Source: Bacteroidales bacterium
Lineage (GTDB): Bacteria > Bacteroidota > Bacteroidia > Bacteroidales > UBA932
DNA length: 64,000 nucleotides
Assembly: GCA_017438975.1 (NCBI GenBank)
Contig: JAFRUH010000006.1
Coordinates: forward strand, 1-64,000
Direction of reading: 5' to 3'
A model generated the notes under the pieces. The model searched no databases. It saw nothing but the letters and a program-made list of their open reading frames with translations, and was not told the origin of the DNA. Positions 33,770 through 42,319 of the stretch are shown piece after piece. Both the position numbers and the translations under genes were made by a program. Position 1 is the first letter of the stretch. Every line of letters begins with the position of its first letter.

Positions 33770-35443
33770 ATGATATTCAGAAAAACGGCATGGGCTGCCC
33801 TGCTTGCCATAGCCTCCTTCTGTACAGCCTGCATCGGAATCGACCGCCAGCTCGGCACCGACCTGATCGACCGGTCGCAGCAATTCAACATATGTGCCCT
33901 TGAAGTGCCCCTCGAGGACGTTTCCATGAGTTTCGCGGACAGCCTGTCCGGCTATTCGTCGACCCGCATCGTCATCGGTGCGATCCGGGATGCGGATTAC
34001 GGCCTGACGACCCGCTCCAGCGCCTTCACCCTCGTCCCCGCCCTCGACACCATCGATTTCGGAACGAATCCGGAAGTGCTCAAGTTCCGGCTCCATATCG
34101 CCGCGGACACCGTATCCGTCCTGAAGGAAAGCGACCGCTACATCCTCCAGAACGTCCGGGTCCATGAGCTCACCGCTCCTCTCTCCTTCTCGAAATACGG
34201 GACGAACGACATCCCCGCCCACAGCGACAGCCGCATCACCCGGGGTGTCCCCGTCTTCGCAGGGAAAGACTCGCTGGCCTTCGATTTCACGAAAGAATTC
34301 GGACAGAAATACGTGGAAGCGATCCGCAGCCTGGAGGACGCGTCCCACGCCATCGACACCTCCTTCAGCAAGTATACGGCGAAACTGCCCGGAATCCTCC
34401 TTTCCATCGACCCGCCCGCGGGAGAAGGGGGACGGATCAACCTGTTGGAACTCTCCTGCCTGACCGCCGAGAACGGCCAGTATTACCGGAACAATAACGA
34501 GGCCATCCTCCACGTCCGGTCGACCTACAACGGTGTCCGGAAGGATACGGCCTTCGTCTTCCTTCCCGGAGAGCCGATGTTCTATGACGAGGCCAACTTC
34601 GTCAACAACAAGCAGAAATTCTACCAGTATGCCTTCAACGGCACGACCCACGAGACCCGCGCCCTCGCCGGAAAGGCCGGGGAAAAACTCTTCGTGGAGG
34701 GCGGAGGCGGCCTGAAGCCCGTCTTCTCCGCTTCTGAAATCCGTCGGAAGACCCTGGAGGCCATCGCCGCCGAGGGCGGAAATCCCTCCGAGGTCATCAT
34801 CAACAAAGCGACCCTGGAGATTCCTTTCGAGGATCCCGAAGATTACAGGGAGTATTCTTTCTTCCCTGAGGTCCTCAGCCCGACCTGCTGCATCCTCAAC
34901 GACGGAAGAGCCACTTTCGCCGGCCTGACGGACGCCAGTTCCTCGACCGAGAACCAGGGGGACATCGACCGCTCCAACAGTCTCTTCCGGCCCGACATCA
35001 CCCACCACCTCCAGGAGATGATCCGGCTGAAGGACGAATCGGAAATCCACAATTACGATGTCTGGTTCCTGACCGTCCACGAGGAAGTCGTCGTGTCCGC
35101 GTCGAGCTCCTCCTATGACAGCGACTATTACCGGCAGCTCATGTACGCCAGCTACTACAACTCCCTCTACGGAGACTATGGCTACGGCGGATACGGCGGG
35201 TACGGTTACGGGGGTTACGGCGGATACGGCTATGGCGGCTACGGCGGCTATGGATACGGATACGGCAGCAACTACTACAGCTACATGATGCTCAACGCCC
35301 TGTACTCCAGCGCGAACAGCAACCAGGTAAGCAAGACCCAGGAACTGGACAAGGACCGTTTCTACAAAGTCATCCTCAACGGACCGGCCGCCACGGGCGG
35401 AAGGGTCCCTAAACTGAAGGTTACCTTCTCAATCCCTAAATAG
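33770..35443 (+). CDS. DUF4270 family lipoprotein with Gly/Tyr-rich insert
   Basis: A 557-residue surface or outer-membrane-associated lipoprotein of unknown function. The start ATG 33770 gives a signal peptide with lipobox Cys C21 (FCTAC); the frame runs further upstream inside the previous gene, which is unlikely to be used. The body is beta-rich. Near the C-terminus, about residues 467-501 are an almost pure Gly-Tyr repeat (GYGGYGGYG units), after which the family-like end (RVPKLKVTFSIPK) resumes. It is 1 base after the GT5-like gene and 14 bases before the Na/Pi cotransporter. Confidence 0.82.
   Translation: MIFRKTAWAALLAIASFCTACIGIDRQLGTDLIDRSQQFNICALEVPLEDVSMSFADSLSGYSSTRIVIGAIRDADYGLTTRSSAFTLVPALDTIDFGTNPEVLKFRLHIAADTVSVLKESDRYILQNVRVHELTAPLSFSKYGTNDIPAHSDSRITRGVPVFAGKDSLAFDFTKEFGQKYVEAIRSLEDASHAIDTSFSKYTAKLPGILLSIDPPAGEGGRINLLELSCLTAENGQYYRNNNEAILHVRSTYNGVRKDTAFVFLPGEPMFYDEANFVNNKQKFYQYAFNGTTHETRALAGKAGEKLFVEGGGGLKPVFSASEIRRKTLEAIAAEGGNPSEVIINKATLEIPFEDPEDYREYSFFPEVLSPTCCILNDGRATFAGLTDASSSTENQGDIDRSNSLFRPDITHHLQEMIRLKDESEIHNYDVWFLTVHEEVVVSASSSSYDSDYYRQLMYASYYNSLYGDYGYGGYGGYGYGGYGGYGYGGYGGYGYGYGSNYYSYMMLNALYSSANSNQVSKTQELDKDRFYKVILNGPAATGGRVPKLKVTFSIPK
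35170..35271 (+). repeat. Tandem Gly-Tyr coding repeat in the DUF4270 gene
   Basis: About 100 bases of imperfect tandem units built on TACGGCGGA/TATGGCGGC code for alternating Gly-Gly-Tyr and Gly-Tyr. The frame stays intact. Such repeats are prone to length change between strains. Confidence 0.8.
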
Positions 35444-35457
35444 CTAAATAGAATACC

Positions 35458-37122
35458 ATGTTGATAGCACTGAAACTGCTGGGATCCATCGCCCTCCTCA
35501 TCTACGGTATGAAAGTGATGAGCGAGGCGCTCCAGAAGATGGCCGGTCCCCAGCTCCGCCATCTCCTCGGGGCGATGACCTCCAACCGTTTCTCCGGAGT
35601 GGCCACGGGTGCGCTCGTCACGGTCGCCGTCCAGTCTTCCGCCGCAACGACCGTCATGACGGTTTCCTTCGTCAACGCCGCCCTCCTGACCCTGACCCAG
35701 GCGATTTCCGTCATCATGGGCGCCAACATCGGAACGACCCTGTCGGCGTGGATCATGTCCGCCGGTTTCTCCTTCAACGTAACAAACATTGTCTGGCCCG
35801 CCTTCCTGCTCGGCATCATCCTGATCCAGATGGGAAAGCACCGGTATGCAGGAGACTTCCTGTTCGGTATCTCGTTCCTCCTCTTCGCCCTCGGCATGCT
35901 CAAGCAGACGGGCGTCGAGATGGACCTCGCGAACAACCCCGCGGTCGTCAATTTCTTCTCCTCGTTCGATTCCGGCAGCTATCTGACGATCCTGCTCTTC
36001 CTCCTGATCGGCACGGTCCTGACCTGCATCGCCCAGAGTTCCGCCGCCCTGATGGCCATCACCATGGTCCTCTGCACGACGGGAGCCATCACGATCTATC
36101 AGGGTATCGCCCTGGTCATGGGCGAGAACATCGGTACGACCCTGACAGCGAACATCGCCGCCCTTTCCGCCAACACCCAGGCCCGTCGAGCAGCTTTGGC
36201 GCACCTGGTTTTCAACGTCTTCGGCGTGATCTGGATCCTGATCATCTTCTTCCCGTTCGTGCGCTTCGTCTGCGGACTCGTCGGGATGGACCCGGCCGCC
36301 GAAAGCCAGTCCCCTACCCAGCTCTCCTTCGCCCTGGCGATGTTCCATACGGCATTCAATGTCACAAACACCTTGATTCTCATCTGGTTCATCCCGCAGA
36401 TCGAAAAGCTGGTATGCTTCCTCATCCGTCCGAAGGAAGGAGAAGAAGAGGAGAGCGGACGGCTCAAATATATCCGCGGCGGTCTCATGAAGACCCCGGA
36501 AATCTCCGTCCTGCAGGCCCAGAAAGAGATTGTCCTCTTCGGCGAACGGATGCAACGGATGTTCGGTATGGTCAAGGAACTGTACGGAGTCCGGGATGAA
36601 GAGGCTTTCAAGTCCCTGTTTGACCGGATCGCTAAATATGAGGACATCAGTGACAATATGGAGAATGAGATCGGAAAGTATCTCGGCCAGGTCAGCGATG
36701 CCCATCTGAGCGACGATACGAAGGAAACGATCCGCGAAATGCTCCGCCAGATCGGCGAACTCGAGAGTATCGGCGACGGATGCTACAATATCGCCCGCAT
36801 CTTCCGCCGCCGCAGCGGCATGGTCTTTACGGAAGAGCAGAACAAGGGCATGGACGACATGTTCGTTCTCATCGACAAGGCCATGGAGAAGATGATCGAT
36901 GTCCTGGGAGAAGGCAAGGAATCGTTCAGCCTGCAACTCTCCGAGCAGCTCGAACAGGAGATCAACGATTGCCGTAGCAGACTCCGCGAACAGAATGCCA
37001 AAGCCCTCGACAACAGGGTCTACGGCTACCAGGAAAGCACCGTATTCGTCGATCTTGTCAATGAATGCGAAAAACTCGGCGATTATATCATCAATGTCGT
37101 TGAAGCCCGCTTCGGGGTTTAA
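35458..37122 (+). CDS. Na+/phosphate cotransporter (NptA/PhoU-domain type)
   Basis: A 554-residue inner-membrane transporter. The two Na/Pi repeats are visible, each with the QSSAA signature (VAVQSSAATTVMT at about 60 and IAQSSAALMAIT at about 185). A soluble C-terminal region (about 345-554) is helical and PhoU-like. It imports phosphate with Na+, or acts in phosphate homeostasis. The serine hydrolase gene starts 2 bases after its stop. Regulation by phosphate cannot be judged, as no Pho-like site is seen. Confidence 0.9.
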   Translation: MLIALKLLGSIALLIYGMKVMSEALQKMAGPQLRHLLGAMTSNRFSGVATGALVTVAVQSSAATTVMTVSFVNAALLTLTQAISVIMGANIGTTLSAWIMSAGFSFNVTNIVWPAFLLGIILIQMGKHRYAGDFLFGISFLLFALGMLKQTGVEMDLANNPAVVNFFSSFDSGSYLTILLFLLIGTVLTCIAQSSAALMAITMVLCTTGAITIYQGIALVMGENIGTTLTANIAALSANTQARRAALAHLVFNVFGVIWILIIFFPFVRFVCGLVGMDPAAESQSPTQLSFALAMFHTAFNVTNTLILIWFIPQIEKLVCFLIRPKEGEEEESGRLKYIRGGLMKTPEISVLQAQKEIVLFGERMQRMFGMVKELYGVRDEEAFKSLFDRIAKYEDISDNMENEIGKYLGQVSDAHLSDDTKETIREMLRQIGELESIGDGCYNIARIFRRRSGMVFTEEQNKGMDDMFVLIDKAMEKMIDVLGEGKESFSLQLSEQLEQEINDCRSRLREQNAKALDNRVYGYQESTVFVDLVNECEKLGDYIINVVEARFGV

Positions 37123-37124
37123 CC

Positions 37125-38291
37125 ATGAAACAATTGATTTCCATCGGGTTGATCCTCTCCGCCCTTTGTGTCCTTCCGGGCTGCAGGAACGGTGAAGATC
37201 CCCGGGTGGCCGCCATTGACGCCGCCTGCTCGGCCCTTTTTCCGGAGGGAGAGCCCGGAGCGGCGGTCCTCGTTATGGAGGGAGACGAGATTCTCTTCGA
37301 CCAAGGATACGGGTTCGCGGACCTTCGGACCGGGGCGGCGATAGACGGAACCACTTCTTTCAACATCGCCTCCGTCTCCAAGCAATTCACCGCCGTCGCC
37401 GTCCTCCAGCTCGCCGACAAGGGCCTGCTGGATCCGGATGACCCTATCGTCAAGTACTTCCCGGAATACACGGACCCGGTCTGGAAAGACATCCGTATCC
37501 GGCACCTCCTCTCCCATTCTTCCGGCATTCCGGACGGGCGCGGGTATCTCACCCGCGAGGAAAAGGTCGCGGGCGACGAGGACCTGGCCATCGAATATCT
37601 GGCGAATCTCAAGGAACTCCACTTCGCCCCCGGCACCGCCTATGAATATATCAACCCGACTTTCGTCCTCCTCGGAAAACTGGTGGAAAGGGTTTCCGGA
37701 CAGCCTTTTACGGAGTATGTCCGGGACCATGTCTTCCTCCCCGCGGGGATGACGGAAACGGGCTATTTCGACCGGGACCGCCAGGAACTGATCCCCCGGA
37801 TGGCCCACGGCTATGAATATGCGGACGTCACCGGCATGCCCGAGGAAAGGACGGCCGGCGCGGCTCCGGAGAAGAAGGAGTGGTACGAATACGACTTCGG
37901 CGAAGAAACCTTCTTCGCGACCCGTCCGGACGGGGGGATCTATACCTCGACGCACGAATTCGTGAAATGGGAACGGGCGCTCCGGAAAGGCACCGTCCTG
38001 CCGGAGAACCGCCTCCGGGAAGCTTGGACCCCGCAGACCGAAGTCGGCGGAAGTCCATGGAGCGACTACCAGAACAGGCCGAATACCTTCTACGGCTACG
38101 GATGGTTCATCGAACCCCGGACGGAAGAGACTCCGCTCAGGATCTACCATACCGGCGACAACGGCGGATTCAAGATCCTCGCCGCCCGCTATCCCGAGAC
38201 GGAAACACTCCTTCTCGTCTTCGCCAACCGGGCCGACTGGGACCGGTACGCCCTTTTCATGGAACTGGAACGAATCATACTGAAACGATAG
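37125..38291 (+). CDS. Lipoprotein serine hydrolase (beta-lactamase class C-like)
   Basis: A 388-residue penicillin-binding-protein/class C-type hydrolase. The signal peptide ends with a lipobox Cys C20 (VLPGC). Active-site motifs are S83-x-x-K86 (ASVSK) and Y175-x-N177 (YIN), with a C-terminal HTGDNGG in place of the KTG box. Family members include D-aminopeptidases, esterases and transpeptidase-like enzymes; resistance to beta-lactams should not be assumed. It lies between the Na/Pi cotransporter and an MFS gene, each 1-2 bases away. Confidence 0.87.
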   Translation: MKQLISIGLILSALCVLPGCRNGEDPRVAAIDAACSALFPEGEPGAAVLVMEGDEILFDQGYGFADLRTGAAIDGTTSFNIASVSKQFTAVAVLQLADKGLLDPDDPIVKYFPEYTDPVWKDIRIRHLLSHSSGIPDGRGYLTREEKVAGDEDLAIEYLANLKELHFAPGTAYEYINPTFVLLGKLVERVSGQPFTEYVRDHVFLPAGMTETGYFDRDRQELIPRMAHGYEYADVTGMPEERTAGAAPEKKEWYEYDFGEETFFATRPDGGIYTSTHEFVKWERALRKGTVLPENRLREAWTPQTEVGGSPWSDYQNRPNTFYGYGWFIEPRTEETPLRIYHTGDNGGFKILAARYPETETLLLVFANRADWDRYALFMELERIILKR

Positions 38292-38292
38292 C

Positions 38293-39507
38293 ATGGCAAA
38301 CATTTTCGAAAAGACCGGCATGCCGAAAGCCCTCAGCTGGGGCTTTCTCGGCGTCCTTATTTTCATGATGGGTGACGGCATCGAGCAGACCTGGCTCAGC
38401 CGGTACATCACCGAGGCGGGATTCAACTCCGCCGAACTCTTCTCCGTTTACGGCATCACCGTCGCGGTGTCCTCCTGGCTCTCGGGCGTCATCGCCGAAT
38501 CCTGGGGTGTGAAACGGACCATGCTCGCCGGTTTCATCCTTTACTGCATCGGCGTGGCGGGATTCGCCGGGATCGGCATGGCGAACATGAACTATCCCGT
38601 CCTCCTGCTGACCTACGCGATCAAGGGGCTCGGCTATCCCCTCTTCGCCTATACGTTCATGGTCTGGATCACCTACCGGACCGAAAAATCCGTACTCAGT
38701 TCCGCCCAGGGCTGGTTCTGGTTCGTCTTCACAGGCGGCCTGAACGTCCTCGGCGCCTACTACGGTGTCTTCGCCGTCGAGCATATCGGTGTCCTTCCGA
38801 CGCTCTGGAGCGCCGTCTTCTTCGCCGCGGTCGGCGCGGTTTTCGCCCTCTGGATCAACAAGTCCGAGAGCACGAACCTCTTCGCCGGAGAGGATCCAGG
38901 GACCGGCGGGTTCAAGGGGCTGATCCGGGGACTCGGGATTATGAAACGGGAACCCAAGGTCCTCCTCGGAGGCATCGTCCGGGTCATCAATACGACCTCC
39001 CAGTTCGCCTTCGTCGTGTTCATGCCCCTGTACCTGACAAAATACGGCGTCACGGACGGCCAGTGGGCTTCGATCTGGGGATCGATCTTCATCCTCAACA
39101 TCCTCTTCAACCTCGTCTTCGGCATCGTCGGGGACAAGTTCGGATGGAACCGGACGGTCGCCTGGTTCGGCGGAATCGGCTGCGCCGTGACCGTCCTGCT
39201 ATTCTACTATTCCCCGCAGATCCTCAACAATTACTGGTTCATCTTCCTCTGCGGGGCCCTGTGGTGCATCATGCTCGCAGGCTATGTTCCGCTCTCCGCC
39301 CTCGTTCCTTCGCTGGTCGACAAGGACAAGGGTGCCGCCGTCTCTGTCCTCAACCTCGGAGCCGGCCTGGCCGCTTTCGTCGGCCCCGCCCTCGTGCGCC
39401 TTCTTGAAAAACCGATCGGCTATACCGGCATCGCCTGGGTCCTTGCGGGACTCTACGTCGCCAGCGCCGTCATGACCCATTATATCAGACCTTCCAAAAA
39501 CAGCTGA
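38293..39507 (+). CDS. MFS transporter, polyol permease (RbtT/DalT/CsbX)-like
   Basis: A 404-residue carrier with 12 predicted helices. The N-terminus (FEKTGMPKALSWGFLGVLIFMMGDGIEQTWLS) resembles the RbtT/DalT/CsbX polyol permeases, and SSWLSGVIAESWGVKR carries the MFS loop 2-3 motif. The likely substrate is a sugar alcohol or a related solute, based on subfamily resemblance only. It starts 1 base after the serine hydrolase and 2 bases before the PPC-domain gene. Confidence 0.78.
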   Translation: MANIFEKTGMPKALSWGFLGVLIFMMGDGIEQTWLSRYITEAGFNSAELFSVYGITVAVSSWLSGVIAESWGVKRTMLAGFILYCIGVAGFAGIGMANMNYPVLLLTYAIKGLGYPLFAYTFMVWITYRTEKSVLSSAQGWFWFVFTGGLNVLGAYYGVFAVEHIGVLPTLWSAVFFAAVGAVFALWINKSESTNLFAGEDPGTGGFKGLIRGLGIMKREPKVLLGGIVRVINTTSQFAFVVFMPLYLTKYGVTDGQWASIWGSIFILNILFNLVFGIVGDKFGWNRTVAWFGGIGCAVTVLLFYYSPQILNNYWFIFLCGALWCIMLAGYVPLSALVPSLVDKDKGAAVSVLNLGAGLAAFVGPALVRLLEKPIGYTGIAWVLAGLYVASAVMTHYIRPSKNS

Positions 39508-39509
39508 CT

Positions 39510-39935
39510 ATGTACAAGTTCACCCAGGCCGGGGACCGTTTCGTCCTCAGCATCGACAACCACCAGGAAATGATGGGCGCCCTCGCCGCCTTCTGCAAAG
39601 AACAGGGAATCCGCTGCGGAGCCGTCTACGGGATCGGCGCCGTTTGCTGCGCCACCTTCCGCTTCCTCGATCCCGCGACGAAAAAATACGTCGACAAGAC
39701 CTTCGAGGAGCAGATGGAACTGACGAACATCACCGGGAACATCTCGGAAAAGGACGGTGCGGTCTATCTGCACGTCCATGTCACCGCCGGCCGCCGGGAC
39801 TATTCCTGCGTGGGCGGGCACCTGCTTTCGACGGTAATCAACGGCGCCTGCGAACTCGTCGTGGAACGGTTCGACGCCGCAGCAGGACGATATTTCGACG
39901 AGGAAACCGGTCTGAATCTTTACAAATTCGACTGA
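39510..39935 (+). CDS. PPC (DUF296) domain protein
   Basis: A 141-residue single-domain protein of the plant-and-prokaryote-conserved family. The trimer-forming metal-site histidines are visible in LHVHVTAG and GGHLL. In bacteria these proteins are often called DNA-binding, but the function is not established. It ends the plus-strand run that began with the GT5-like gene. A new promoter follows it. Confidence 0.85.
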   Translation: MYKFTQAGDRFVLSIDNHQEMMGALAAFCKEQGIRCGAVYGIGAVCCATFRFLDPATKKYVDKTFEEQMELTNITGNISEKDGAVYLHVHVTAGRRDYSCVGGHLLSTVINGACELVVERFDAAAGRYFDEETGLNLYKFD

Positions 39936-39949
39936 TTTGATTATATTTG
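39919..39949 (+). promoter_or_regulatory. Predicted promoter of the dicarboxylate transporter gene
   Basis: TTTA (39919-39922) is followed after 19 bases by TATATTTG (39942-39949), a full -7 match. The start codon is 25 bases downstream. Confidence 0.6.
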
Positions 39950-39974
39950 TCCAAATATAAACTAACAACCAGAG

Positions 39975-41351
39975 ATGTCTTTTGTCATGATCATTGAGCT
40001 GCTCATCGTTTTGGCAGCACTCTATGTCGGTTCCAGATACGGTTCCCTCGCCCTCGGCGCCATCTCGGGAATCGGTCTTGCCATCCTTGTCTTCGGATTC
40101 GGCCTGAAACCGGGGACCCCTCCGACAGACGTCATCTATATCATCATCGCGGCCGTCACCTGCGCCGGTACCCTCCAGGCTTCCGGCGGTATGGACTGGA
40201 TGATCCAGATCGCGGAAAAGATGCTCCGCAAGCATCCTGACCACATCACCTTCCTCGGCCCCCTCGTCACCTTCTTCCTGACCGTCCTCGTGGGAACCGG
40301 CCATGTCGTCTATACGATCATGCCGATCATCTGCGACATCGCCCTGAAAAAGAATATCCGTCCGGAACGCCCCTGCGGCGTTTCCTCCGTCGCCTCGCAG
40401 GTCGGCATCACCTGCTCGCCGATCGCGGCGGCCGTCGTCGCCTTCGTGACGATCTCCAATGCGAACGGCTACATGATCTCGATCCCCCAGGTCCTGATGG
40501 TGACCATTCCCGCCTGCCTCTGCGGCCTGATGTGCGCGGCGATCGCCTCCTACAAGAGAGGCAAGGATCTCGACAAGGATCCGGAGTTCCTGAAGCGCAA
40601 GTCCGATCCGGAGCAGTTCGCCTATATGTACGGCAACTCCGCGACGACCCTCGACAAGGTCATCACCAAGGAAGCGAAGGCCTCCGTTTTCATCTTCCTC
40701 GGCGCCCTCCTCGTCATCGTCTGCTTCGCGTTCTGCCAGATGCTTCACGTTTCCGACGGGCGTTCCGTCGCCGAGGCGATCAACCTGCCGAAGATGAACA
40801 TCATCATCCAGATCATCATGCTCGCCGCCGCGGCCGCGAACATCATGTTCTGCAAGGCATCCCCCAAGAAGGCCGTCGCCGGTGCCGTCTGGCAGTCCGG
40901 CATGGTCGCCGTGGTCGCCATCTACGGCATCGCCTGGCTGGCTGACACCTATTTCGGCAACTACATGGACGAGATGAAGTCCATGCTGACCGGCATCGTG
41001 ACCCAGTATCCCTGGTCGATCGCCTTCGTCTTCTTCCTCGTCTCGGTCCTGATCAACTCGCAGGGGGCCGTCGTCGTCGCCATGCTCCCGCTCGCCTATG
41101 AACTCGGCATCGCAGGACCGGTCCTGCTCGGCGTCCTTCCGAGCGTCTACGGTTACTTCTTCATTCCGAACTACCCGTCCGATATCGCGACGGTCAACTT
41201 CGACCGGTCGGGCACGACCGTGATCGGGAAATACCTCCTCAACCACAGTTTCATGATGCCGGGGCTGATCAGCACCATTGTCGCTACGGTCGTCGGTTAT
41301 CTGATCACCAACGTATTCTTCCCCGGCTTCTTCGCCGGTTTCATCCAATAG
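39975..41351 (+). CDS. dcuB: Anaerobic C4-dicarboxylate transporter (DcuA/DcuB family)
   Basis: A 458-residue inner-membrane antiporter with about 11-12 helices. The GTGHVVYTIMPIICDIA and SSVASQVGITCSPIAAA stretches match Dcu proteins, which exchange fumarate, aspartate or malate for succinate during fumarate respiration. This fits a succinate-producing Bacteroidales with a fumarate reductase. DcuA and DcuB cannot be separated confidently here. It has its own promoter, and the next gene starts 2 bases after its stop. Confidence 0.88.
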   Translation: MSFVMIIELLIVLAALYVGSRYGSLALGAISGIGLAILVFGFGLKPGTPPTDVIYIIIAAVTCAGTLQASGGMDWMIQIAEKMLRKHPDHITFLGPLVTFFLTVLVGTGHVVYTIMPIICDIALKKNIRPERPCGVSSVASQVGITCSPIAAAVVAFVTISNANGYMISIPQVLMVTIPACLCGLMCAAIASYKRGKDLDKDPEFLKRKSDPEQFAYMYGNSATTLDKVITKEAKASVFIFLGALLVIVCFAFCQMLHVSDGRSVAEAINLPKMNIIIQIIMLAAAAANIMFCKASPKKAVAGAVWQSGMVAVVAIYGIAWLADTYFGNYMDEMKSMLTGIVTQYPWSIAFVFFLVSVLINSQGAVVVAMLPLAYELGIAGPVLLGVLPSVYGYFFIPNYPSDIATVNFDRSGTTVIGKYLLNHSFMMPGLISTIVATVVGYLITNVFFPGFFAGFIQ

Positions 41352-41353
41352 TT

Positions 41354-42301
41354 ATGAAAAAGATCGCACTCCTCCTCTGCCTGGTCCTGCTTGCCCCGGG
41401 TCTCCATGCGCAAAGTTCCCTGAGATACAACTACATATCGAAGGGAATCACCCACATTTCAGGCGATTACGAACTTGTTGACAACGGGAAAGGGATCCCC
41501 TTCTCGGTCCGCCTGGAGAACCTTCAGTTCCCCGACGGCACGGACGGATACCTCGTCCATATGATCCTCAAGGGCAAGAATCCCGTCCGGATTCCGAAAG
41601 GCACGAAGATGATCGTCAGTCTCGGCGGCACGAAGACGGTCCGCCTCGGGCAGGTCGGGGAGAATGACCCGAACGTCGGCAACTACCTGGCGGAGCCCTA
41701 CGATGTCCTGCAGATGACCGAAGGGGTCGCATACCTCGACATCGCCACCGGATACGGTCCGGACGACTATCTCAAGATCGCATTCGCGGGTGACGAATTC
41801 AGTCAGGTGATCAAGCGCCAGTACGAGCTCATCGGAGCCTCCCGGGAAAAGACCCTCAAGATCGACGGGGACAAGATCCTCGGCATCTCCGACGGCACCG
41901 TCTCGACCCGCGTCGTAGCCGTCCCGATCGTCGCCAAGGGCAACAATATGATCCACAATATCGGTCTGACCTGCATCTCCTACAAAGAGAAAGAAAGCGA
42001 GGACTTCGACCTGACGATCCAGCTCGGCACGGAGAAGAAGCACTTGATCCCCTACGGATCGGAAGTGGCGCTCCTCCTTCAGGACGGCAGCCAGCTCCTG
42101 TTCAAGCAGCACGGCGACGGGGCCAACCGCATCGTCCTCTACCCGTCCTCCTCCGAGATCCGGAAGATGATCGAGACCGGTATTTCTTCGATGGTCCTCC
42201 ATACCGACGAGGGGAACTTCTACGAGACTTTCCCGGAGAATTCCCTCTCCACCGTCATCAACCGGGAGTACCAGCTCCTGATGTCCGTCCTTCAGAAATA
42301 A
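41354..42301 (+). CDS. Exported protein of unknown function with internal duplication
   Basis: A 315-residue protein with a Sec signal peptide (MKKIALLLCLVLLAPGLHAQ). I do not recognise the family. The mature part is beta-rich and seems to contain two related halves, about residues 49-160 and 199-309. Shared pieces are IPKGTKMIVSL with IPYGSEVALLL, and FSQVIKRQYELI with LSTVINREYQLL. It is probably periplasmic or outer-membrane-linked. It lies between the dicarboxylate transporter and a Tat-type Gfo/Idh/MocA gene. Confidence 0.72.
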   Translation: MKKIALLLCLVLLAPGLHAQSSLRYNYISKGITHISGDYELVDNGKGIPFSVRLENLQFPDGTDGYLVHMILKGKNPVRIPKGTKMIVSLGGTKTVRLGQVGENDPNVGNYLAEPYDVLQMTEGVAYLDIATGYGPDDYLKIAFAGDEFSQVIKRQYELIGASREKTLKIDGDKILGISDGTVSTRVVAVPIVAKGNNMIHNIGLTCISYKEKESEDFDLTIQLGTEKKHLIPYGSEVALLLQDGSQLLFKQHGDGANRIVLYPSSSEIRKMIETGISSMVLHTDEGNFYETFPENSLSTVINREYQLLMSVLQK

Positions 42302-42319
42302 CCCATAAAACTCATACAC

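Noticed and set aside
37125-38291. Antibiotic-resistance beta-lactamase
   Set aside because: The SxxK and YxN motifs are shared with many esterases and peptidases, and the KTG box is replaced by HTG. No evidence favours lactam hydrolysis.
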